Below are positions 25,935 to 35,700 of a stretch of DNA of 64,000 nucleotides, piece by piece. The position numbers and the translations under genes were made by a program. The DNA comes from Palaemon carinicauda. Its lineage: Eukaryota > Arthropoda > Malacostraca > Decapoda > Palaemonidae. The stretch is from assembly GCF_036898095.1 (NCBI RefSeq), contig NC_090726.1:41337930-41401929 (forward strand). The letters run 5' to 3'. The notes beneath the pieces were generated by a model. It saw nothing but the letters and a program-made list of their open reading frames with translations, did not search any database and had not been told where the DNA came from. The first letter of the stretch is position 1; each line of letters starts with the position of its first letter.

Positions 25935-26005
25935 AAAGCTTGTAGCATCCTGCTTTTCCAGCTAGGGTTGTAGCTTGGATGATGATAATAATAATATTAA
26001 TAATA
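25935..26005 (+). mobile_element. LINE 3'-tail fragment with (TAA)n-like tail
   Basis: Contains CTTGTAGCATCCTGCTTTT, CCAGCTAGGGTTGTAGCTTG and an (ATA)n tail; only the last ~70 bp of the element are present. Confidence 0.65.
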
Positions 26006-26007
26006 AT

Positions 26008-26289
26008 AGTCAGGAGCACCCATACTAGGTTGGTTTGCTTTGAGCGATCAGACAAAAATCCATACTGGCCACTGCAGAACAAAGGCCTCAGACATGTCAT
26101 TATTCATATCTGGGTTTTGGCAAGTTTCCATCAGGACGCTGGCCAACTGCGGATTTGTGATGGTGGGAGATTTGCGTCTCATAGCTCACAGCAAACCTAC
26201 CTAGTATGGGTAGCCCTGACTAGTACAGCTTTGCTGATCATGGCGATACAACAAACCCTTTCACCACGTTAAGGTGTTCCCACTCAGAA

Positions 26290-26290
<1 letters not shown>
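26008..26290 (-). mobile_element. SINE-like family A copy in fold-back form
   Basis: 26,010-26,060 is a plus-strand piece (CCATACTAGGTTGGTTTGCT) and 26,070-26,290 is a full minus-strand copy, whose end AGAACAAAGGCCTCAGACATG faces the fragment and whose head ends in CTCAGAAAGGACA next to (CA)n. The two parts form an inverted pair. Confidence 0.65.
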
Positions 26291-27865
<1,575 letters not shown>

Positions 27866-27878
<13 letters not shown>

Positions 27879-28040
27879 AATGGGTCCCTAGTTATCGCAA
27901 AACCAGCAGGGAAAGGAAGAGAAGACGATGGATTGACGAACTAAAGAAATTGGCAGGCATAAACTGACATAGAAAGACCAGAAACAGACGCGAATGGATA
28001 AAAAAGTCTGGGGCCTTTGTTCTGCAGTGGAATAGTAAAG

Positions 28041-28046
<6 letters not shown>
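27866..28046 (+). mobile_element. RTE-like LINE 3' fragment between two (TA)n tracts
   Basis: Translation in one frame gives [20 protein letters not shown], then [11 protein letters not shown] with an internal stop, matching the C-terminal RITEW-P..RGRP.TRW pattern of RTE-type retrotransposon ORFs. The end CTGGGGCCTTTGTTCTGCAG is shared with the family A SINE-like elements. Non-functional. Confidence 0.6.
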
Positions 28047-28127
<81 letters not shown>

Positions 28128-28191
28128 GAGAGAGAGAGAGAGAGAGATGAACGTTTTTTTCTGCGAATAAACGGAAATTAAATATGAGCAG

Positions 28192-28264
<73 letters not shown>
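28047..28264. repeat. (TA)n(GA)n, spacer, (CT)n
   Basis: (TA)n and a short (GA)n run to 28,147; 47 bases of spacer; (CT)n of about 70 bases at 28,195-28,264. The (GA)n and (CT)n can pair. Confidence 0.9.
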
Positions 28265-28269
<5 letters not shown>

Positions 28270-28716
28270 CACCGGCCATTAGGATAGGAAAGTATTTCTA
28301 TAAATGGAGTGAAAAAAAACAAAATCGTCATCAGCGTAAAATTTCTCCTGTTTTTCGCCTATGAAGACATTTCGAAGACTTCTTCAAAGAGAGAGAGAGA
28401 GATTTGGGATTCCTTATTCTTCCGATTATTTCCTCAACTGTTAACACGAATACAAAGGAAATTTATACATTCCGGGAATGATCGAAGATGAAATAAGAAC
28501 GCTTCCAGAATGGTCTTCAGGGGGTGAGATTTGCCTCAGAAGCGTCTTAGCTGATAAATGTTACGATTCGCACAGAAAGAAAATTATGAATAAATCTTTC
28601 CTTTTGTTATGGTTTTTTAATTCCTTTCTGTATTTCTTTATCTTCTGGATTCTCGGTCGTTCTATTCGTTTATGTATGTATGTATGTATGTATATAAGAA
28701 AGTTATTATCCACTAT

Positions 28717-28790
<74 letters not shown>

Positions 28791-28843
28791 CTTCATACCT
28801 GGAGACATTTGGACTCCAGTTGAAGCCTTAAGAGAATTTGCTG

Positions 28844-28926
<83 letters not shown>

Positions 28927-28954
28927 CCTCAACTTGCTTTTTTTTTTTTAAATA
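28265..28954. other. region upstream of the acidic-repeat gene, with two (CT)n runs
   Basis: Holds (CT)n at 28,720-28,786 and 28,845-28,923. The pyrimidine run before TTTTTTTTTTTAAATAATG and the AG at 28,966-28,967 could be a 3' splice acceptor for the next gene. No TATA box or upstream exon could be identified with confidence. Confidence 0.4.
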
Positions 28955-31195
28955 ATGCTAAATTCAGGAAAGGTTTCGGTAATCATAAATATGGTTTATC
29001 AAGCATTCAAAGCATTTGGCGTGAATTTTGAAATGGAGGCAATGAAGAAAGCGGTACAAATTCTCCTTAACGGAGGATGGCATTGGCGATCAGCTCTGGA
29101 GGAAGAGCTGGACTTGTGCGACGCGGCGCGTCGGAATCTGCAGGATTACAGGACCCAAAACGGGATGTGGCGGCGCCTGCATTCTGCCCTTGGGTACATC
29201 GGTTTATCGAACCTGGTCAGGTACGAGGAACCAAACCTGTCACCCTGCGACGGAACTCTGGTGGGCCTGGCGAGGGACATTGTCGGCGGCGAAGCAGCGG
29301 AGAAGGATGAGATTCTCCGTTTGGTCGACCAACATGTCCTTTGGCCGAAGATGGCCTTGCTCTTGGGCACAGCTGCCTTTGGCACTGCTGCCGTCGGAGC
29401 ATTTTTCTTTTTCAGGTACCTGTGTGGAAGAAACGGAAAAGGAGGAGAGACTGTGAGAGATGAAGAGCTTTTGCAGAATCTTCTCGAGCAAATCGGAGAA
29501 ACTACCCAGGAAGAGGATGAGTTTCTTCCAGCTGAAGGAATGTTCCAGGAAGAGCTGGAAGAGGGTGAGTTTCTTCCAGCTGAAGGAATGTTCCAGGAAG
29601 AGCTGGAAGAGGGTGAGTTTCTTCCAGCTGAAAGAATGTTCCAGGAAGAGCTGGAAGAGAGTGAATTTCTTCCAGCTGAAGGAATGTTCCAGGAAGAGCT
29701 GGAAGAGGGTGAATTTCTTCCAGCTGAAGGAGCTTTCCAGGATGAACTGGAAGAGGGTGACTTTCTTCCAGCTGAAGGAATGTTCCAGGAAGAGCTGGAA
29801 GAGGGTGAGTTTCTTCCAGCTGAAGGAGCATTCCCCGAAGAGCTGGAAGATGGTGAATTTCTTCCAGCTGAAGTAGCTTTCCAGGAATTCGATCTTCCTG
29901 CTGAACAAGAGGTCGAGGATGAACTGGAAGATGAAGTAGATCTTCCTGCTGAACAAGAGGTCGAGGATGAACTGGAAGAAGAGATCGATCTCCCTGCTGA
30001 ACAGGAGGTCGAGGATGAACTGGAAGAAGAGATCGATCTCCCTGCTGAACAGGAGGTCGAGGATGAACTGGAAGAAGAGATCGATCTCCCTGCTGAACAG
30101 GAGGTCGAGGATGAACTGGAAGATGAGATCGATCTCCCTGCTGAACAAGAGGTCGAGGATGAACTGGAAGATGAGATCGATCTCCCTGCTGAACAGGAGG
30201 TCGAGGATGAACTGGAAGATGAGATCGATCTCCCTGCTGAACAGGAGGTCGAGGATGAACTGGAAGAAGAGATCGATCTCCCTGCTGAACAGGAGGTCGA
30301 GGATGAACTGGAAGAAGAGATCGATCTCCCTGCTGAACAAGAGGTCGAGGATGAACTGGAAGAAGAGATCGATCTCCCTGCTGAACAAGAGGTCGAGGAT
30401 GAACTGGAAGATGAGATCGATCTCCCTGCTGAACAAGAGGTCGAGGATGAACTGGAAGAAGAGATCGATCTCCCTGCTGAACAAGAGGTCGAGGATGAAC
30501 TGGAAGATGAAATCGATCTTCCAGTGGAAGAACAGCTAACTGAGCCCGTTCTTCCTCAAAGAGGAGAAGAAAAGGATGTAGTGGAAGAGAAGGAGGAAGA
30601 AGAAAAAGTTCTTACTCTTGAAGAACATCGGTCTGAAGACGATTCAAAGGCAGTGAGAAGTGATAAAAAACTCCCAAAGAAAAAGAGGAGAAAAAGAAAG
30701 CTCTCAAAGGAAGAGATCAGTAATGGCAAAGTGTCTAAGGAGGAAAGCAGTAATAGTGAAGTGTCTAAGGAAGAAAGCAGTAATAGTGAAGTGTCTAAGG
30801 AAGAGAGCAGTAATGGTGAAGTGTCTAAGGAAGAGATGAATAACAGAGAGCTATTAAAGAAAGAGAGAAATAATGGAAAGCTCTCAAATAAAAAGAGGAG
30901 TAATAAAAAACTCTCAAAGAGAGAGGATAGGAAAAGACAGCTCTCAAAGGCAGAAAGAAAAAATAGCAATCTCTCAAAGGAACAGAGCAGTAATGAAGAG
31001 TTCTCAGAGGAAGAAGAGAGATTGGATTCTGATATATATGAAGTTCCTGTTCATAATTACTACAGTGTGTTGTCCGGTAAAGAGGATATGGACAGAAGTC
31101 CTTTGAAGTCGTCGTCACAAAAATCAGAAAGGAAGACTGAAAATAAGAAAAGAGGAAGAGGAGGAAGACGTAATAGAAACTGTAGAAAAAATTAA
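28955..31195 (+). CDS. acidic-repeat single-pass membrane protein, unknown family
   Basis: 746 codons, closed by TAA; an in-frame stop lies two codons before the chosen ATG. Residues 1-131 are non-repetitive (Trp/Leu-rich, GGWHWRSALEEELDLCDAARR), residues about 132-155 form a membrane segment (MALLLGTAAFGTAAVGAFFF), followed by RYLCGRNGK. Then come eight 16-residue repeats EFLPAEG[MA]FQEELEEG, thirteen 16-residue repeats DLPAEQEVEDELEEEI, a Glu/Lys linker and about ten 10-residue repeats of the KVSKEESSNS type, ending in a basic RGRGGRRNRNCRKN tail. The unique part is clearly more GC-rich than the surroundings, as expected of a real gene. I do not recognise the family. The layout (short N-domain, one membrane helix, long acidic then KEKE-like tail) resembles triadin/junctin-like sarcoplasmic-reticulum proteins, but this is only an analogy. 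The first ~4 codons may be intronic if the AG at 28,966-28,967 is a splice acceptor. Confidence 0.65.
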   Translation: MLNSGKVSVIINMVYQAFKAFGVNFEMEAMKKAVQILLNGGWHWRSALEEELDLCDAARRNLQDYRTQNGMWRRLHSALGYIGLSNLVRYEEPNLSPCDGTLVGLARDIVGGEAAEKDEILRLVDQHVLWPKMALLLGTAAFGTAAVGAFFFFRYLCGRNGKGGETVRDEELLQNLLEQIGETTQEEDEFLPAEGMFQEELEEGEFLPAEGMFQEELEEGEFLPAERMFQEELEESEFLPAEGMFQEELEEGEFLPAEGAFQDELEEGDFLPAEGMFQEELEEGEFLPAEGAFPEELEDGEFLPAEVAFQEFDLPAEQEVEDELEDEVDLPAEQEVEDELEEEIDLPAEQEVEDELEEEIDLPAEQEVEDELEEEIDLPAEQEVEDELEDEIDLPAEQEVEDELEDEIDLPAEQEVEDELEDEIDLPAEQEVEDELEEEIDLPAEQEVEDELEEEIDLPAEQEVEDELEEEIDLPAEQEVEDELEDEIDLPAEQEVEDELEEEIDLPAEQEVEDELEDEIDLPVEEQLTEPVLPQRGEEKDVVEEKEEEEKVLTLEEHRSEDDSKAVRSDKKLPKKKRRKRKLSKEEISNGKVSKEESSNSEVSKEESSNSEVSKEESSNGEVSKEEMNNRELLKKERNNGKLSNKKRSNKKLSKREDRKRQLSKAERKNSNLSKEQSSNEEFSEEEERLDSDIYEVPVHNYYSVLSGKEDMDRSPLKSSSQKSERKTENKKRGRGGRRNRNCRKN
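29519..29890 (+). repeat. 48-bp coding repeat A, eight units
   Basis: Units start GAGTTTCTTCCAGCTGAAGG and encode EFLPAEGMFQEELEEG; substitutions are mostly conservative (M/A, E/D, G/S) and there is no frame-breaking indel. Confidence 0.9.
29891..30514 (+). repeat. 48-bp coding repeat B, exactly thirteen units
   Basis: Units start GATC[TC][TC]CCTGCTGAACA and encode DLPAEQEVEDELE[ED]E[IV]. Same period as repeat A and the same LPAE..ELE core, so A and B probably derive from one ancestral 48-bp unit. Homogeneity is higher than in A. Confidence 0.95.
30701..31012 (+). repeat. 30-bp coding repeat C, about ten units
   Basis: Units contain TCTAAGGA[AG]GAAAGCAGTAA or CTCTCAAAG variants and encode 10-residue Ser/Lys/Glu/Asn-rich repeats; the middle four are near identical and the outer ones diverged. 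Confidence 0.85.
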
Positions 31196-31237
31196 AAGCC
31201 CCATAAAACAAAAACAGAAAAAACTGAAAAAAAAAAT

Positions 31238-31243
31238 AATAAA
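31238..31243 (+). promoter_or_regulatory. candidate polyadenylation signal AATAAA
   Basis: AATAAA lies about 43 bases after the stop codon of the acidic-repeat gene. The surroundings are A-rich, so a chance match is possible. Confidence 0.3.
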
Positions 31244-31398
31244 ATGCTAAAAAAAATCTAAAAAAAAATACAAAATGGAAAATTAAAAAAAAAAATTTTG
31301 TGAAAAAGTAGTTTAAGTTCACCACTTGGAAAAAAAATTCAGGATGTTTAGAATAACTGCCCACCTCAATGGATTTGTGGCTAAACCCCTCAGCTGAA

Positions 31399-31765
31399 AT
31401 GGTGCTTGGACTAACTGAAAAGGATGGCTCTGCAGAGGGAAGAAACCTGGCTGAGTTTAGTATGCTATGTACCTTGATGGGGTGTACAGGACCTTTGTCA
31501 AGTGTACAAATGGTCGGATATCTGGATCTATTCTTTCGGATACCAACCTTCGGGTGGTTCTGGGGGAATAATCTAGAAGACCGGCTCTGCAGAGGGATGA
31601 AGCTGGGATTCTTCTAGTATGCAGACTAGTTCTTGGAGGTTGGGCCAAAACCATTTTGCTGGGGGAAAGAAGCTGCATCAACTTTTTGAAGGTGGCATTT
31701 ATGGTTTGGTGAACAGCAGCACTTTAAATAATATTTAGAAAATAGCAGCAGTAACAGAAGCTGCT

Positions 31766-31796
<31 letters not shown>

Positions 31797-31835
31797 ACAG
31801 TGGAGCAGTAGCATTATTTAGCAGCACTGGAGCAG
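31399..31835 (+). repeat. ~250-bp module, first copy, with a CAG-rich 3' flank
   Basis: Blocks GGTGCTTGGACT, GGCTCTGCAGAGGGAAG, TATGCTATGTACCTTGATGG, ACCAACCTTCGGGTGGTTCT and GAAGCTGGGATTCTTCTAG recur at 32,791-33,045. An AGCAGCAGTAGCAGC-rich stretch follows (31,740-31,835), as it does after the second copy. An 82-codon frame crosses it; I do not call it a gene. Confidence 0.85.
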
Positions 31836-31841
31836 CATTCC

Positions 31842-32790
31842 GATTGACTTTTGCTGTACTTGGCTAGCTGGAGTGAGGGAAGTTAGCTGAAACCTATTTT
31901 GGTAAAAAGGGGCTACCTCTGGCGCGGCGTAAAAACCCGTAAGTTCAAAGCCCAGAACACTGAAATAGGCTTTAATATGCTTCTCTCCTTCAATTAGTCA
32001 TCTACACAGTATAGCATAGATTATCATAAAACCTTCATGGTGCTCCCATAGATTTTGAATGCTGTCATCAGTCCAGATTGACTTTTGCTGTACTTGGCTA
32101 GCTGGAGTGAGGGAAGTTGGCCGAGACCTATTTCAGTATAAAGGGGCTACCTCTGGCGCGGCGTAAAAACCCGTAAGTTCAAAGCCCAGAACACTGAAAT
32201 AGGTTTTAATATGCTTCTCTCCTTCATTTAGTCATCTACACAGTATGGCATAGATTATCATAAAACCTTCATGGTGCTCCCATAGATTTTGAATGCTGTC
32301 ATCAGTCCAGATTGACTACTGCTGTACTTGGCTAGCTGGGGTGAGGGAAGTTAGCTGAAACCTATTTTGGTAAAAAGGGGCTACCTCTGGCGCGGCGTAA
32401 AAACCCGTAAGTTCAAAGCCCAGAACACTGAAATAGGCTTTAATATGCTTCTCTCCTTCAATTAGTCATCTACACAGTATGGCATAGATTAGCATAAAAC
32501 CTTCATGGTGCACCCAGAGATTTTGAATGCTGTCATCAGTCACGATTGACTACTGCTGTATTTGGCTAGCTGAAGTGAGGGAAGTTAGCCGAAACCTACT
32601 TTAGTGCAAATGGGCTACATTAGGTTAGGTCAGGTTAGGTTATGTTAGGTTAGGTTAGGTTAGGTTAGGTTAGCTACCTCTTGCGCGGCGTAAAAACCCG
32701 CAAGTTTAGAGCCCAGAACACTAAAATAGGTTTTGATATGCTTCTCTCCTTCATTTAGTCAACTACACAGTATGGCATCGATTATCATAA
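31842..32790 (+). repeat. 234-bp tandem repeat, four copies
   Basis: Copies start at 31,842, 32,076, 32,310 and 32,544 with GATTGACT[TA][TC]TGCTGTA. Each holds GGAGTGAGGGAAGTTAG, GGCGCGGCGTAAAAACCCG and CCTTCATGGTGC. The fourth copy carries a TTAGG insert. A diverged relative lies at 53.28-53.48 kb, beyond the satellites. Confidence 0.9.
32619..32673 (+). repeat. interstitial telomeric repeat (TTAGG)n with CTAC duplication
   Basis: About 11 TTAGG units, two of them mutated (TCAGG and TTATG), interrupt the fourth 234-bp copy at GGGCTAC. CTAC is present on both sides (32,615-32,618 and 32,674-32,677) but only once in the other three copies. TTAGG is the arthropod telomeric motif. Confidence 0.9.
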
Positions 32791-33230
32791 ATGGTGCTTG
32801 GACTGACTGGAAAGGGTAGCTCTGCAGAGGGAAGGAACCTGGCTCATTCTAGTATGCTATGTACCTTGATGGGGTGCACAGGGCTTTGTCAAGTGTACAA
32901 CATGGTCGGATATCTAGATCTATTCTTTTGGATACCAACCTTCGGGTGGTTCTGGGGGAATAATCTAGAAGACTGGCTATGCAGAAGGATGAAGCTGGGA
33001 TTCTTCTAGTATGCAGACAAGTTCTTGGAGGTTGAACCAAGACATCTTTGGCTGGGAAGAGAAGCTACATCTTTTGGAGGTAGTCCTTCATCAGTCCAAC
33101 AGCTAGCAATAGCAGAGACTGCAGCTAGCAGCAGCAGTAATTAGCAGCTACAATTGATAGTAGCTAACAGCATTAGTTATGAGAGAGCAGAATCTGCCAA
33201 CAGCTGGGGGTCATGAGAAACACCAGGATC
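32791..33230 (+). repeat. ~250-bp module, second copy, with a CAG-rich 3' flank
   Basis: Same block order as 31,399-31,650, with small indels, then AGCAGCAG-rich sequence and a poly-A region leading into the 45-bp satellite. Confidence 0.85.
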
Positions 33231-33353
33231 AGATGCAGCAAAAAAAAAAAAATGGAAATACTGAAAAAATAAAAAAAAAATGAAAAAAAGGCAGCATACA
33301 GAGGAGGAAGAGAAGGAGGAGGAGAAGCAGCAAAAAAACAATAAACAAAAAAA

Positions 33354-35699
33354 TGGTGATTATAATATCGCCACCAAAAAAAACAAAAAACAAAAAAATG
33401 GTGATTATAATATCGCCACCAAAAAAAAAAAAATATGAAAAATGGTGATTATAATATCGCCACAAAAAAAAAAAAAAAAAATGGTGATTATAATATCGCC
33501 ACCAAAAAAAATAAAAAACAAAAAAAAGGTGATTATAATATCGCCACCAAAAAAAACAAAAAACAAAAAAATGGTGATTATAATATCGCCACCAAAAAAA
33601 AACAAAAAACAAAAAAATGGTGATTATAATATCGCCACCAAAAAAATAAAAAACAAAAAAATGGTGTTTATAATATCGCCACAAAAAATAAAATAAAAAA
33701 CAAAAAAATGGTGATTATAATATCGCCACCAAAAAAAACAAAAAACAAAAAAATGGTGATTATAATATCGCCACCAAAAAAAACAAAAAACAAAAAAAAG
33801 GTGATTATAATATCGCCACCAAAAAAAATAAAAAACAAAAAAAATGGTGATCATAATATCGCCACCAAAAAAAAATAAAAAACAAAAAATGGTGATTATA
33901 ATATCGCCACCAAAAAAAAACAAAAAACAAAAAAATGGTGATTATAATATCGCCACCAAAAAAATAAAAAACAAAAAAATGGTGATTATAATATCGCCAC
34001 CAAAAAAAATAAAAAACAAAAAAATGGTGATTATAATATCGCCAACAAAAAAAAGAAAAAAACAAAAAAATGGTGATTATAATATCGCCACCAAAAAAAA
34101 TAAAAAACAAAAAAATGGTGATTATAATATCGCCACCAAAAAAAATAAAAAACAAAAAATGGTGATTATAATATCGCCACCAAAAAAAATAAAAAACAAA
34201 AAAATGGTGATTATAATATCGCCACCAAAAAAAATAAAAAACAAAAAAATGGTGATTATAATATCGCCACCAAAAAAATAAAAAACAAAAAAATGGTGAT
34301 TATAATATCGCCACCAAAAAAAATAAAAAACAAAAAAATGGTGATTATAATATCGCCACCAAAAAAAATAAAAAACAAAAAAAATGGTGATTATAATATC
34401 GCCACCAAAAAAAATAAAAAACAAAAAAATGGTGATTATAATATCGCCACCAAAAAAAACAAAAAACAAAAAAATGGTGATTATAATATCGCCACCAAAA
34501 AAAAACAAAAAACAAAAAAATGGTGATTATAATATCGCCACCAAAAAAAATAAAAAACAAAAAAATGGTGATTATAATATCGCCACCAAAAAAAAATAAA
34601 ACACAAAAAATGGTGATTATAATATCGCCACCAAAAAAAATAAAAAACAAAAAAATGGTGATCATAATATCGCCACCAAAAAAAATAAACAACAAAAAAT
34701 GGTGATCATAATATCGCCACCAAAAAAAACAAAAAAAAAATGGTGATCATAATATCGCCACCAAAAAAACCAAAAAACAAAAAAAATGGTGATCATAATA
34801 TCGCCACAAAAAAAAACAAAAAACAAAAAAATGGTGATCATAGTATCGCCACCAAAAAAAACAAAAAACAAAAAAATGGTGATTATAATATCGCCACCAA
34901 AAAAAATAAAAAACAAAAAAATGGTGATCATAATATCGCCACCAAAAAAAATAAAAAACAAAAAAATGGTGATTATAATATCGCCACCAAAAAAAATAAA
35001 AAACAAAAAAATGGTGATCATAATATCGCCACCAAAAAAAAACAAAAAACAAAAAAATGGTGATCATAATATCGCCACCAAAAAAAATAAAAAACAAAAA
35101 ATGGTGATTATAATATCGCCACCAAAAAAAAACATAAAAACAAAAAAATGGTGATTATAATATCGCCACCAAAAAAAAACAAAAAACAAAAAAATGGTGA
35201 TTATAATATCGCCACCAAAAAAACACAAAAGCTAAAAAATGGTGATTATAATATTGCCACCAAAAAAAACAAGAAATAAAAATGGTTATTATAATATCGC
35301 CACCAAAAAAACCAAAAAAAAAATGGTGATTATAAATCGCCACCAAAAAAAAAATGGTGATTATAATATCGCCATCAAAATAAACAAAAAACAAAAAAAT
35401 GGTGATTATAATATTGCCACCAAAATAAACAAAAAACAAAAATATGGTGATTATAATATCGCCACCAAAAAAACAAAAAGGAAAAAATGGTGATTATAAT
35501 ATCGCCACCAAAAAAAAAACGAAAAACAAAAAAAAGGTGATTATAATATCGCCACCAAAAAAAAAAAAAAAAAAATGGTGATTATAATATCGCCACCAAA
35601 AAAAACAAAAAACAAAAAAATGGTGATTATAATATCGCCACCAAAAATAATAAAAAACAAAAAAATGGTGATTATAATATCGCCACCAAAAAAAAACAA
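33354..35699. repeat. A-rich ~45-bp satellite, about 52 copies
   Basis: A conserved core, ATGGTGATTATAATATCGCC followed by ACC, alternates with an A-rich spacer containing C or T in AAAAAAACAAAAAAC. The core starts GGTG and ends CACC, so it is partly self-complementary, with a central TTATAA. Variants GATCATAAT and ATTGCC occur. Lengths of 44-47 bp come from A-run changes. Frames across it (FFGGDIIITIFLFF or NGDYNIATKK repeats) are artefacts. Confidence 0.95.
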
Positions 35700-35700
35700 A

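Noticed and set aside
29240..30484. Antisense 414-codon frame opposite the acidic-repeat gene
   Set aside because: It mirrors the 48-bp repeats (REIDLFFQFILDLLFS units); the plus strand has the unique domain, membrane helix and proper stop.
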